Below are positions 1 to 8,272 of a stretch of DNA of 64,000 bases, piece after piece. The notes under the pieces are model-generated. The model saw only the letters and a program-made list of their open reading frames with translations, was not told the origin of the DNA and did not search any database. Source of the stretch: Azospirillum sp. TSH100 (lineage in GTDB: Bacteria > Pseudomonadota > Alphaproteobacteria > Azospirillales > Azospirillaceae); NCBI RefSeq assembly GCF_004923295.1, contig NZ_CP039637.1, positions 248,001 to 312,000 on the forward strand. Direction: 5' to 3'. A program made the translations under genes and the position numbers. How positions within the stretch are numbered: the first letter of the stretch is position 1; each line of letters starts with the position of its first letter.

Positions 1-1237
1 TGAGGTCGGCGATCAGATGCCCAGCACCGGGGCCAATGCCGAAGCCATGGCCGCTGAAGCCGGCGGCCAGGATCAGACCGGGCAGGCTGCCGACCTCGCC
101 GATCGCCGGAACGCCGTCCGGCGTGCTGTCGATGTAGCCGCTCCAGGCGGCGGTGATCGGCGCGCCCTCCAGGCCGGGCAGCAGCGCCATGGCCCGCTCA
201 TGGGTTAGACGGATGGTGCCGCTGTCGGGCTTGGGGTCCAGAACACGAACCCGTTCCATCGGCGTCGGGCGGTCGAGCCGCCAGCGCAGCAGCGTCTCGT
301 GGCCGGAGCGCAGGCCCTCCAGCCCGCCTGGCATCAGGCTGCGCCAGCGCCGGCGGAACATTGGCAGGAATTGCGGCGCGAAGCGGATTTGCTGAAGTGT
401 CGGATCGACGCGCCCCCGTCCGCTGATCGCCAGCGTGTGTCCGCCATCGCCGCGCCGGGTGACCGACACCGCGGCGGTGTGCAGCGCGTCGGGCAAACCG
501 GAGGGGCTGGGGCCGACAGACAGAATCGACGAGCGGATCGAGGCGAGCGGGAATCGCACACCCATCTGATGGCAGAAGGAGGAAGCCCAGGCCCCGCCTG
601 CGAGAACCACGGTCTTGGTACGGATCGTGCCCTTCTCGGTGATGATGCCGCTAACCCGTCCGCTGCTGGTTTCCAGCCCACGCGCGGCGCAGCCCTGATG
701 CACCGTACCACCTAGATTCATGATCGCCCGCGCCACCGCGGGGGCCGCGCGGGCCGGATCGGCGATGCCGTCGGACGGCGAGAAGACGCCGCCCTTCCAG
801 GGCTTTCCGGTTGCCTGGCCGCGCTCGGCGGCTTCGGCGCTGGACAGCATGTGGGTGGTGACACCGACCGTCCGGGCGAAATCGCGCCAGTTGGCCCAGC
901 CCGCCAATTCCTGCTCGTCGTTGCTGAGATAGAGCAGGCCGCAGCGGGAAAAGCCGGTGTCCTCGCCGTTTTCGTCGGCGAAGCGCTCCCACAAATCCAG
1001 GCTCTTGGTCGCCATCGGCAGTTCGCGCGCGTCGCGGTTCTGCTGCCGGCACCAGCCCCAGTTGCGGCTGGACTGTTCCGCACCGACCCGTCCCTTTTCC
1101 ACCAGGGCCACCGAAAGGCCGCGCTTTGCCAGGAAATAGGCCGTCCAGACGCCGACGATGCCGCCGCCGATCACGACGACATCTGCCCGATCGGGGAGCA
1201 GTGGCGAGGACGGGATGGTTTGCAAAGGGGCGGGCAT
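1..1237 (-). CDS. FAD-dependent amino-acid oxidase (DAO family), C-terminus cut by window edge
   Basis: The reading frame is open from an ATG at 1235-1237, preceded by GGAGA, to the left edge, giving 412 codons without a stop. Residues about 20-49 form a Rossmann FAD fold with the IGGGIVG dinucleotide motif, followed by the acidic end of the second strand (VEKG) and a substrate-side SSRNWGW segment. Near the edge the typical DAO C-terminal pattern GFSGHGFGIGPG is visible, so only a few dozen residues are missing. The family oxidatively deaminates amino acids or secondary amines. The substrate cannot be read from the sequence. It is divergent from the Lrp-type gene at 1484, the usual arrangement for an amino-acid-responsive regulator and its target, so control by that protein is a reasonable inference. 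Confidence 0.9.
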   Translation of the reverse strand, partial: MPAPLQTIPSSPLLPDRADVVVIGGGIVGVWTAYFLAKRGLSVALVEKGRVGAEQSSRNWGWCRQQNRDARELPMATKSLDLWERFADENGEDTGFSRCGLLYLSNDEQELAGWANWRDFARTVGVTTHMLSSAEAAERGQATGKPWKGGVFSPSDGIADPARAAPAVARAIMNLGGTVHQGCAARGLETSSGRVSGIITEKGTIRTKTVVLAGGAWASSFCHQMGVRFPLASIRSSILSVGPSPSGLPDALHTAAVSVTRRGDGGHTLAISGRGRVDPTLQQIRFAPQFLPMFRRRWRSLMPGGLEGLRSGHETLLRWRLDRPTPMERVRVLDPKPDSGTIRLTHERAMALLPGLEGAPITAAWSGYIDSTPDGVPAIGEVGSLPGLILAAGFSGHGFGIGPGAGHLIADL

Positions 1238-1483
1238 GGGGTGGATCTCCGATTTCAGCGTTCCACCATCTAGCCACGGAGGACGGATCGGCGGGCGCTG
1301 CTTTGAACGATTGAACGGCATTATCTTCTGTCGATGTAAGAAGACCCGATGCTTTGTTCTGCGGGAGGAAAGCCACTCGGTCATCGACAGGCCGGTGGTG
1401 CGTGTTAAGCTCTCATGACGGAGCTGGCAGAATTTTCTGCTGTCCTATTCCGTTCTCCTGCGCTCGAACCGGATGGGTTTCCC

Positions 1484-1960
1484 ATGAAGCTGGACCGCAT
1501 CGACATCAAGATTCTGCATCAGCTACAGAAGAACGGCCGGATCACCAACGTGGAGCTGGCCGAACTGGTGAATCTGTCGCCCAGTCCCTGCCTGATGCGG
1601 GTCAAGAAGCTCCAGGCGGAGGGCTACATCGAAGGCTACACGGCGCAGATCAACGTCAGCAAACTGGGCCAGACCCTGACCGTCTTCACCGAGGTGACGC
1701 TGAAGAACCACCGGCAGGTCGATTTCGCCCGCTTCCTGGCCGCCGTGAAGAAGATCGAACAGCTGCTGGAGTGCCATCTGGTGTCCGGCGGTTACGACTA
1801 CATGCTGAAATTCGTCACGTCCGGCATCGGCGAATATCAGGAGATCATGGAAAAGCTGACCGACATGGACATCGGCATCGACAAGTATTTCAGCTATGTG
1901 GTGCTGAAATCGCCGATCGTCCGCGCCCACATGCCGCTGACCACGCTGTTCCAGATGTGA
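1484..1960 (+). CDS. Lrp/AsnC family transcriptional regulator
   Basis: A 158-residue protein with an N-terminal AsnC-type helix-turn-helix (about residues 4-45, LDRIDIKIL then NGRITNVELAELVNLSPSP) and a C-terminal RAM/ligand domain containing the VSGGYDYMLKF strand. Length and order fit one-domain-pair Lrp proteins, which bind amino acids and act as octamers or dimers. The frame is open upstream to 1415, but the ATG at 1484 gives the canonical family N-terminus MKLDRID, so I chose it; the ribosome-binding site there is weak (GGATGGG). It is divergent from the flavoenzyme ending at 1237 with a gap of about 245 bases, and convergent with the peptide transporter ATPase. The likely target is the divergent oxidase. 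Confidence 0.9.
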   Translation: MKLDRIDIKILHQLQKNGRITNVELAELVNLSPSPCLMRVKKLQAEGYIEGYTAQINVSKLGQTLTVFTEVTLKNHRQVDFARFLAAVKKIEQLLECHLVSGGYDYMLKFVTSGIGEYQEIMEKLTDMDIGIDKYFSYVVLKSPIVRAHMPLTTLFQM

Positions 1961-1978
1961 GGCGCAGCACTTTGCAGT

Positions 1979-2001
1979 CCGCGCGGCGCTCGGCCGCGCG
2001 G
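1979..2001. terminator. GC-rich hairpin between convergent genes
   Basis: Nine-base perfect arms CCGCGCGGC (1979-1987) and GCCGCGCGG (1993-2001) with a five-base loop lie between the stop of the Lrp gene and the stop of the double ATPase gene. There is no T tract on either side, so it is only terminator-like. It could end or stabilise both converging transcripts. Confidence 0.5.
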
Positions 2002-2014
2002 GAGACCTGACGGT

Positions 2015-3664
2015 TCACGCCACCCGCATGCGGTCGGCGTCGATATCCAGCGTGTCGAGCCAGGTCGGGTCGAGTTTCGGCACAGACGAGAACAGCAGCT
2101 GCGAATAGGGATGCTGCGGCTGCTGCCGGGCGGCAGGGATGATGGTCTCCACCGTCTGTCCGCGGTACATGACGATGATCTCGTCGCAGATCGCCTCGAT
2201 AACCGACAGGTCATGGCTGATGAAGACGTAGGACAGCCCAAGTTCGCGCTGCAATTCCTTCAGCAGGTCGATGATCGCCGCGGCGACGACGGTGTCGAGG
2301 GCCGAGGTGATCTCGTCGCACAGGATCAGCTTTGGTTCGGCGGCGAGCGCGCGGGCGAAATTGACCCGCTGCTTCTGGCCGCCCGACAGTTCGGCCGGGC
2401 GGCGGTGGCGTAGGGCGCGCGGCAGATGGACCATGTCCAGCAGGGCGTCGATCCGTGCGTCGCGGGCCTTGCCGCGCAGGCCGTGATAGAAGGTCAGCGG
2501 ACGGCCGAGAATGTCCTCGATCGACTTGGCCGGGTTGAGCGCGGTGTCGGCGTGCTGGAAGACGATCTGCAGATCGCGCAGCTGGTCGTGGCTGCGCTGG
2601 CGGGCGTTGTGCCACAGCTCCTTGCCGTTGAACTGGATGTCGCCCTTGCAGGCCGGCAGGATTCCGGCGATGGCGCGCGCCAGTGTCGATTTTCCGCAGC
2701 CGGACTCGCCGATGATGCCAAGGTTGGTGCCCCGCTTCACCTGAAGGCTTACTCCCTTCACCGCGAGGACCAGCGGCTGCCCGTTCGATTGCGGTGGGCC
2801 GTAGCCGGCGCTCAGCGTGTTGATCTCCAGCAGCGGGGCGGCGTTGTCGGCGACGGGCGGCGCTTCCCGCCCGCCGGTGTCGGGGTGGAAGGCGTGCAGC
2901 AGTTCCCTGGTGTAGGGATGGGTCGGGCGTGTCAGGATATCGTGGACACTGCCGGTTTCCTGCACCGCGCCGTTGCGCAGCACCATGATGCGGTCGGCGA
3001 TCTGGGCGACCACGGCCAGATCGTGGGAGACGTAGACGCAGGCGATCCGGTGCTGGGCGGTCACCGCCTTGAAGGCGCGCAGAACCTCCACCTGAGTGGT
3101 GACGTCGAGCGCCGTGGTCGGCTCGTCGAAGATCACCACCATGGGATCCCCGATCAGGGCCATCGCCGCTGCCAGTCGTTGCAGCTGACCGCCCGACACC
3201 TGATGCGGATACCGGTCGCCGATGCTGTCGGGGTTGGGCAGGGACAGGGCGCGGAACAGGGCGACCGCCCGGCGGCGGGCCTCGTCCGGCGGCATCAGAC
3301 GGTGGATCCGCGTCACCTCGATGACCTGGTCCATGATCGTCGACGCCGGGTTGAAGGCGGCGGCTGCACTTTGCGGCACATAGGCCACGGTGGTACCGCG
3401 CAGGGTGGCCCGTTCCTTTTCCGACAGCGTCACCATGTCATGGCCGTCGACCTTCACCGTGCCGCCGGAAATCCGGCAGCCGGGACGGGCATAACCCAGC
3501 AGGGTCATGGCGGCGGTGGTCTTGCCGGAGCCGCTTTCACCGATGAAGGCGACGGTCTCGCCTGCGGCGATGTCCAGGTCGATCCCCTTCAGGATCTGGA
3601 ACAAGCGTCCGGAGTCTGTGGTGGCCTCGACCGTCAGGCCGCGGATTTCGACGAGCTTCGTCAT
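2015..3664 (-). CDS. Fused double ATPase of a peptide/opine-type ABC importer
   Basis: A 549-residue protein carries two complete ABC ATPase domains in one chain, corresponding to DppD plus DppF. The first has Walker A GESGSGKT (42-49), signature VSGGQLQRL and Walker B FDEPTTALD. The second has GESGCGKS (about residue 320), signature LSGGQKQRV and Walker B CDEITSALD. Family knowledge: these power uptake of oligopeptides, nickel, opines or glutathione through two permeases. Its ATG overlaps the stop of the preceding permease gene (TGATG), so it is translationally coupled as the last gene of the transporter operon. Fusion of the two ATPases is the only unusual point. Confidence 0.95.
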   Translation of the reverse strand: MTKLVEIRGLTVEATTDSGRLFQILKGIDLDIAAGETVAFIGESGSGKTTAAMTLLGYARPGCRISGGTVKVDGHDMVTLSEKERATLRGTTVAYVPQSAAAAFNPASTIMDQVIEVTRIHRLMPPDEARRRAVALFRALSLPNPDSIGDRYPHQVSGGQLQRLAAAMALIGDPMVVIFDEPTTALDVTTQVEVLRAFKAVTAQHRIACVYVSHDLAVVAQIADRIMVLRNGAVQETGSVHDILTRPTHPYTRELLHAFHPDTGGREAPPVADNAAPLLEINTLSAGYGPPQSNGQPLVLAVKGVSLQVKRGTNLGIIGESGCGKSTLARAIAGILPACKGDIQFNGKELWHNARQRSHDQLRDLQIVFQHADTALNPAKSIEDILGRPLTFYHGLRGKARDARIDALLDMVHLPRALRHRRPAELSGGQKQRVNFARALAAEPKLILCDEITSALDTVVAAAIIDLLKELQRELGLSYVFISHDLSVIEAICDEIIVMYRGQTVETIIPAARQQPQHPYSQLLFSSVPKLDPTWLDTLDIDADRMRVA

Positions 3665-4518
3665 CAGGAGGCACTCCGGTCCCGGATCTTCTGGGGAAGA
3701 TTGTCGATCAGCAGATTGACGCTGATGGTCAGGGTGGCGATGGCCAGCGACGGCACGATCACCGCCGGTGCGGCGAAGGGCAGGCCGCCGATGTTCTCGC
3801 GCACCAGGGCGCCCCAGTCGGCATAGGGCGGCTGGACGCCCAGCCCCAGGAAGGACAGGCCTGAAAGCAGCAGCACGATGAAGACGAAGCGCAGGCCCAG
3901 GTCGGCCAGCACCGGGCCGATGATGTTGGGCAGGATCTCCGATCCGATCAGATAGGGCAGCCTTTCTCCCCGGATACGGGCGACCATGATGAAATCCATC
4001 GTGTCGATGTTGACCGCCAGTGCCCGGCTGAAGCGGTAGGCGCCGGGGACGTAGATGACCGACAGGGTCAGGATCAGCACGGGGATGGAGGAGCCCACCG
4101 CCGCCACCACCATCAGCCCGAACAGCTTGCTTGGAATGGAGTTCATGGCGTCGAGCACCCGGCTGACCACCATGTCCACTGGCCCGCGCAGCGCCGCCGA
4201 GGTCATGCCCAGCACCACGCCGGTGAAGCAGGCGATGGACACCGCGGCCAGCGAGATGCCGACGGTGTAGCGTGCGCCGTAGATGATGCGGGACAGCATG
4301 TCACGGCCGAGATAATCCGACCCCAGCCAGAGGTCGGGCCGCATCGGGCCGAAATAATCGATGTCGATCATCTCCCCTACAGAATGGGGGGTGATGTAGG
4401 GGGCGAACAGAGCGATCAGAGCCCAGAACAGGACGACGGAGAAGCTGATCAGGCCGACCAAATTGATCCGGTAGCCGGACCATGTCGCGAGGAAACCGGT
4501 GGAGGAGTGTGTCTTCAT
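3664..4518 (-). CDS. DppC-type ABC permease
   Basis: A 284-residue inner-membrane protein with an N-terminal membrane segment (LVGLISFSVVLFWALIALFAPYI) followed by the periplasmic stretch containing WLGSDYLGRDMLSRIIYGARY, a signature of the DppC/OppC subfamily, then the binding-protein-dependent transport domain with about five more helices. It forms the channel with the DppB-type partner encoded at 4515. Its ATG overlaps the upstream stop (ATGA) and its own stop overlaps the ATPase start, so the three are translated as a coupled set. The cargo is unknown; peptides, opines or other amino-acid conjugates are possible. Confidence 0.95.
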   Translation of the reverse strand: MKTHSSTGFLATWSGYRINLVGLISFSVVLFWALIALFAPYITPHSVGEMIDIDYFGPMRPDLWLGSDYLGRDMLSRIIYGARYTVGISLAAVSIACFTGVVLGMTSAALRGPVDMVVSRVLDAMNSIPSKLFGLMVVAAVGSSIPVLILTLSVIYVPGAYRFSRALAVNIDTMDFIMVARIRGERLPYLIGSEILPNIIGPVLADLGLRFVFIVLLLSGLSFLGLGVQPPYADWGALVRENIGGLPFAAPAVIVPSLAIATLTISVNLLIDNLPQKIRDRSAS

Positions 4519-5465
4519 CGGAGCCTCGGGTTCGACAGGATGGCGACGATGTCGGCGGCGGTGATCAGGAAAAGATAGCCCAGGCAGAAGATCATCGCGC
4601 AGGACTGGATCAGCGGCAGATCACGGGTGGACACCCCGTCCACCATCAGCTTGGCGATGCCGGGATAATTGAAGATCGTCTCGACGATGATGACGCCGCC
4701 CACCAGATAGGACAGCGACAGAGCCACCGCGTTGGCGATCGGGCTCAGCGCGTTGGGCAGGGCGTGGCGCAGGACCATCCGTGGCCGGGACGCCCCTTTC
4801 AGCAGAGCCATCTCGACATAGGGCGTGTTCAGCGTTTCGATCACGGCGGCTCTGGTCATGCGGATCATCTGCGCCGATACCCCGAAGGTCAGCGTGATGA
4901 CCGGCATGGCGTAGGCCCGCAGCAGGCCGGAGAAGCTGTCGATCTGATAGGTGAGGGACAGGGCCGGCAGCCATTTCAGGTAAACGGCGAAGACCAGAAC
5001 GGCCAGGGTCGCCAGCACGAATTCCGGAACGGAGATGACGCCGATGGTGGCTACGGTGACGATGCGGTCGTAGAGCGAGCGCCGCCACATGGCGGTGGTG
5101 ATGCCCAGCGTCAGCGCCAGCGGAACAGACACCAGGGTTGTAAGCCCGGCCAGCTTCAGCGTGTTGAGCAGCCTGCCGGCGATCAGCGTCGCCACCGGCA
5201 CATGGTTGGCGTAGGAGGTGCCGAGATCGCCCTGGAACAGCCCGCCGATCCAGTAGAGGAAGCGCAGCAGGGCCGGCTCGTCGAGATGCATGGCGGTGCG
5301 CAGGCCGGCGATCGCTTCCGGTGTCGCTGCCTGGCCCAGCAGGATGGTGGCCGTATCGCCGGGCAGCAGAGTGGTGGCGAAGAACACTGCGAAGGAGACG
5401 AGTGTCAGCGTGACGAATGCGATCAGCAGCCGACCGAGGATAAGCGACGGAACGCGTGATTTCAT
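4515..5465 (-). CDS. DppB-type ABC permease
   Basis: A 316-residue inner-membrane permease. The first helix is followed by the LLPGDTATILLGQAATPEAI region typical of DppB/OppB. The cytoplasmic EAA loop lies in MALLKGASRPRMVLRHALPNAL, the contact site for the ATPase, and the C-terminus is GYLFLITAADIVAILSNPRLR. The start at 5465 has GGAGG six bases upstream. It is separated from the binding-protein gene by a 150-base gap holding repeats and a hairpin, while downstream genes overlap, so the binding protein can be expressed in excess of the membrane parts. Confidence 0.95.
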   Translation of the reverse strand: MKSRVPSLILGRLLIAFVTLTLVSFAVFFATTLLPGDTATILLGQAATPEAIAGLRTAMHLDEPALLRFLYWIGGLFQGDLGTSYANHVPVATLIAGRLLNTLKLAGLTTLVSVPLALTLGITTAMWRRSLYDRIVTVATIGVISVPEFVLATLAVLVFAVYLKWLPALSLTYQIDSFSGLLRAYAMPVITLTFGVSAQMIRMTRAAVIETLNTPYVEMALLKGASRPRMVLRHALPNALSPIANAVALSLSYLVGGVIIVETIFNYPGIAKLMVDGVSTRDLPLIQSCAMIFCLGYLFLITAADIVAILSNPRLR

Positions 5466-5510
5466 ACCTGGCCTCCGCGTGGTGAGGCGCCCCCGGAGGG
5501 GATGCCCGGC

Positions 5511-5570
5511 CGGATGACGATGAACCGGATAACGATTAACCGGGCGACGACGAACTGAGCGATGACGGTT
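5511..5570. repeat. Degenerate 15-bp tandem repeat in transporter operon
   Basis: Three consecutive 15-base units, CGGATGACGATGAAC (5511), CGGATAACGATTAAC (5526) and CGGGCGACGACGAAC (5541), are followed by a weaker fourth (5556). They lie between the binding-protein stop and the DppB start. No reading frame explains them. They may be a remnant of slippage or a spacer within the transcript. Confidence 0.6.
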
Positions 5571-5572
5571 CC

Positions 5573-5600
5573 GGGCGGCCGGACGTTTTTCCGACCGCCC
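5573..5600 (-). other. Intercistronic hairpin downstream of the binding-protein gene
   Basis: GGGCGG (5573-5578) pairs with CCGCCC (5595-5600), and CGG with CCG inside after one mismatch, with an eight-base loop. It begins 15 bases past the binding-protein stop. There is no U tract on the minus strand, so it looks more like an mRNA-stabilising or attenuating stem than a full terminator. Confidence 0.5.
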
Positions 5601-5615
5601 CTCCGGTCCACTGTA

Positions 5616-7223
5616 TCAGGCGGCCAGCCAGACATATTCGGCAAAAGCGTAGCCCATCATGCCGCCGAGCGGGCTGGGGGCGAGGCCCTTCAGCTTCTCG
5701 TTGATGGCATCCACGTTGGAGATGTAGGCGGGAATGATGGTGCCGGCCTCTTCGGCGATCATCACCTGCATCTGGTCGTACAGTTCCTTGCGCTTGGGCC
5801 AAGCCAGCGTGGCGCGCGCTTCAAGCATCATCTTGTCGAACTTTTCGGACTTGTACTGGCTCTCGTTCCACGGCGCTTCGGAGGCGTAGAGCAGGGAGAA
5901 CAGGATGTCCGGAGTCGGGCGCGGGTTGATATTCCCGAAATGGATCGGCGCCTTAAGCCAGTAGTTGCTCCAATAGCCGTCGGACGGCACGCGCTGGACG
6001 TCGAGCTTCATGCCGATGTCGGCGCCGGCGGCCTGGATCACCATGGCCATATCGACGGCGGACGAGGCGGCGTCGGAGGTGATGACCGGGATAGACTGCC
6101 CCAGCAGCCCCGCCTTCTGGAACAGGGATTTCGCCCGCTGCGGGTCGAAGGACTTGGGCTTCAGCGCGGCATTGTGGAAGGGGCTGGACGGCGACACCGG
6201 CTGGTCGTTGCCGACCTCACCGAAGCCGCGCAGGGCGGATTTGACGATCTGCTCGCGGTTGACGAGGTATTTCATCCCTTCGACGAAATCCCTGCGGCTG
6301 CCCGGCTCCATATCCAGGCGGATGTTCAGGTTGGTGTAGTTGCCGGAGGTCGTCTTGGACAGGGCGAAGCCCTTCTGGCCGTCGACCAGCCGGGTCGAGC
6401 GCGGGTTGATCGACGCGGCCAAATGGATGTCGCCTGACAGCAGCGCGTTGACGCGGGCGTTGTCGTCGCTGATCGCGAAGAATTCGAAGCTGTCGACGTG
6501 GGGGCCACCCTTCCAGTAATTCGGGTTGCGCACGCCGATGGAGCGCACGCCCGGCTCGAAGCTCTTGCAGATGAAGGCGCCGGTGCCGTTACCCTTGGAG
6601 AAGTCGGTGGTGCCGTCGGCCACGATCATGAAGTGATGCATGGCGAGGATGGTCGGCAGGTCGGCGTTGGCGCTGGCCAGCGTGATCGCAACGGTGCTCT
6701 TGTCCACCGCCTTGATGTCGGTCATCTGGGCAGCGATCTTGGCGACCTTGGAACCGACGGCCGGATCGAGGTGGCGCTTCAGCGAGAACACCACGTCGTC
6801 GGCGGTCAGCGACTTGCCGTCGTGGAAGGTCACGCCGGTGCGCAGCTTGACCGTCCAGGTCTTGGCGTCGTCGGTGTCAATGGACTTCGCCAGCTCCATC
6901 TGCGGGATGCCGGCCTTGTCGAGGAAGGTCAGGCGGTTGTAGAAGGCGCAACAGCGGACATAGTCGGTGGACAGCGACGCCTTCGCGGGATCGAGCGTGT
7001 CGGCGGTGGAGGACGACCAGCCTGCGGCCTTCAGCGCGCCGCCCTTGACCGGTTCGTCCGCGACCGCGGCGTTGGCGCGGCTCAGAACGAGATCGATTGC
7101 GGGCAGGGACATTCCGCCTGCCAGCAGCATCTTCAGCAGGTCGCGGCGATTGGCTCCGCGTCGGATGGCGCTTTCGACCATGCTGTCATCCGTCCGGGTC
7201 CAGCTATCAGGCGTCTTTGTCAT
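5616..7223 (-). CDS. Periplasmic binding protein of a peptide/opine-type ABC importer (SBP family 5)
   Basis: A 535-residue protein of the family 5 (DppA/OppA-like) class. The start at 7223 rather than upstream gives a signal sequence with a twin-arginine-like motif, NRRDLLKMLLAGG (about residues 26-38), a hydrophobic stretch and ANAAVA as a likely cleavage site, so Tat export of a folded protein is inferred. Family features include the DTLDPAKAS segment, the KTWTVKLRTGVTFHDGKSLTADDV strand region and the later ATLAWPKRKELYDQMQ helix. It delivers the ligand to the permeases encoded downstream. It is preceded by a HAD gene on the same strand, and the operon neighbours suggest a nitrogenous ligand. 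Confidence 0.93.
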   Translation of the reverse strand: MTKTPDSWTRTDDSMVESAIRRGANRRDLLKMLLAGGMSLPAIDLVLSRANAAVADEPVKGGALKAAGWSSSTADTLDPAKASLSTDYVRCCAFYNRLTFLDKAGIPQMELAKSIDTDDAKTWTVKLRTGVTFHDGKSLTADDVVFSLKRHLDPAVGSKVAKIAAQMTDIKAVDKSTVAITLASANADLPTILAMHHFMIVADGTTDFSKGNGTGAFICKSFEPGVRSIGVRNPNYWKGGPHVDSFEFFAISDDNARVNALLSGDIHLAASINPRSTRLVDGQKGFALSKTTSGNYTNLNIRLDMEPGSRRDFVEGMKYLVNREQIVKSALRGFGEVGNDQPVSPSSPFHNAALKPKSFDPQRAKSLFQKAGLLGQSIPVITSDAASSAVDMAMVIQAAGADIGMKLDVQRVPSDGYWSNYWLKAPIHFGNINPRPTPDILFSLLYASEAPWNESQYKSEKFDKMMLEARATLAWPKRKELYDQMQVMIAEEAGTIIPAYISNVDAINEKLKGLAPSPLGGMMGYAFAEYVWLAA

Positions 7224-7287
7224 GCTAGCCTCACTCTGTTCGGGAATGTTTATCGTTTCTTTTTCGCGGCGCTCCGGTTTTGTCCGG

Positions 7288-8022
7288 TTACGCTGAGACC
7301 GTCTTCGGCTCTGCGGCCGCGCTGTCGACGGCATCGGCCAGTTCCGCCATCGAGCGGAAATGGAAATCCGGTTTGGTGAACTCGGCGGGTTCGATGGTGC
7401 CGCCATAGCCCTTTTGGGCGTGCCGCCGCTGGATCCAGCAGTTGGTCATGCCGAGGCTGCGCGAAACCCCGATGTCGTGATACTGGCTCTGGGCGACGTG
7501 CAGGATATCGTCCTTGCTGCCGCCGTCGCGCTCGACGAAGTCGAACACCTGCTGGAAAAAGGCGGGGTCGGGCTTTTCCACGCCGGTGTCGTCCGCGGTG
7601 AAGCCGGCATAGAAGGGGTCGCCCAGTTCGCGGGAGAAATGGGTGAAGGCCCAGCGCCGCGCGTTGGTCATCGCGATCAGCCTGTAGCGCTTGGCCAGAC
7701 GCGCCATGGCGTCCCGGCTGTCGGGGAAGCCGGCCCAGGACGCCGCGGAATCGCGCAGGCGCTCGCCATACTGAGTGCCGACGGGCAGCCCCAGCTTCGG
7801 CGCGATCACCGAATAGACGCGCACCAGATCGTCTGGGAACAGGTCGGCGTTGTCGGCATAGCGCGCCTCACGGTAGAGGGTCAGCGCCGCTTCGCCGTCC
7901 ACAGTGGCGCCGGCCGCCGCCGCGATCGCGGCGAGGCAGTCCTTGATGCCGGCCTCGAAGTCGATCAGGGTGCCGACGACGTCGAAGGTCAGATATTTGA
8001 AGTTCAGCAGGCTCTTGGTCAA
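7288..8022 (-). CDS. HAD-superfamily hydrolase, haloacid dehalogenase type II-like
   Basis: A 244-residue cytoplasmic protein. Motif I is TFDVVGTL with nucleophile Asp14, motif II is MTNARRW, motif III lysine lies in GVEKPDPAFF, and a late acidic or amide motif IV region is VAQSQYHDIG. These fit the type II haloacid dehalogenase branch, whose members hydrolyse C-halogen or phosphate bonds; true dehalogenase activity is not established by sequence. It sits 64 bases upstream of the binding-protein gene on the same strand and after the aminotransferase gene, so it is probably part of the same catabolic operon. A second HAD of the same branch is encoded at 10904. Confidence 0.85.
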   Translation of the reverse strand: MTKSLLNFKYLTFDVVGTLIDFEAGIKDCLAAIAAAAGATVDGEAALTLYREARYADNADLFPDDLVRVYSVIAPKLGLPVGTQYGERLRDSAASWAGFPDSRDAMARLAKRYRLIAMTNARRWAFTHFSRELGDPFYAGFTADDTGVEKPDPAFFQQVFDFVERDGGSKDDILHVAQSQYHDIGVSRSLGMTNCWIQRRHAQKGYGGTIEPAEFTKPDFHFRSMAELADAVDSAAAEPKTVSA

Positions 8023-8085
8023 CGCACCAACTCCTCAATCAAGGACCGCGTTGGGACCGCTTCGGTCCGGCGGGGCGTTTCAGGT

Positions 8086-8264
8086 CCGGCAGGATCGCCT
8101 GCCGGCGGGGCTCTGAGATGGCCCTCTGGAGATAGCCTGGAGATCCGATCTTCTTCCCATCCAGTGTGGTCGATGGGGCGGAAGCCGGTCTCCGAATCAT
8201 CACTGTTCGACAGCAGAAAATGCCGGATACGGGGGTATTCGCGGATTCTTCAGCGGATACCCCC
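8086..8264. repeat. Two inverted repeats in the gap between aminotransferase and HAD genes
   Basis: The 250-base gap 8023-8272 has no credible gene. It holds a perfect hairpin, CCGGCAGG/CCTGCCGG (8086-8105, loop ATCG), and a second inverted repeat, GGGGGTAT (8231-8238) with ATACCCCC (8257-8264), just past the aminotransferase stop. Neither is followed by a T tract. They may be attenuators or protein-binding sites ahead of the HAD and transporter genes. Confidence 0.45.
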
Positions 8265-8272
8265 AATTCCGT

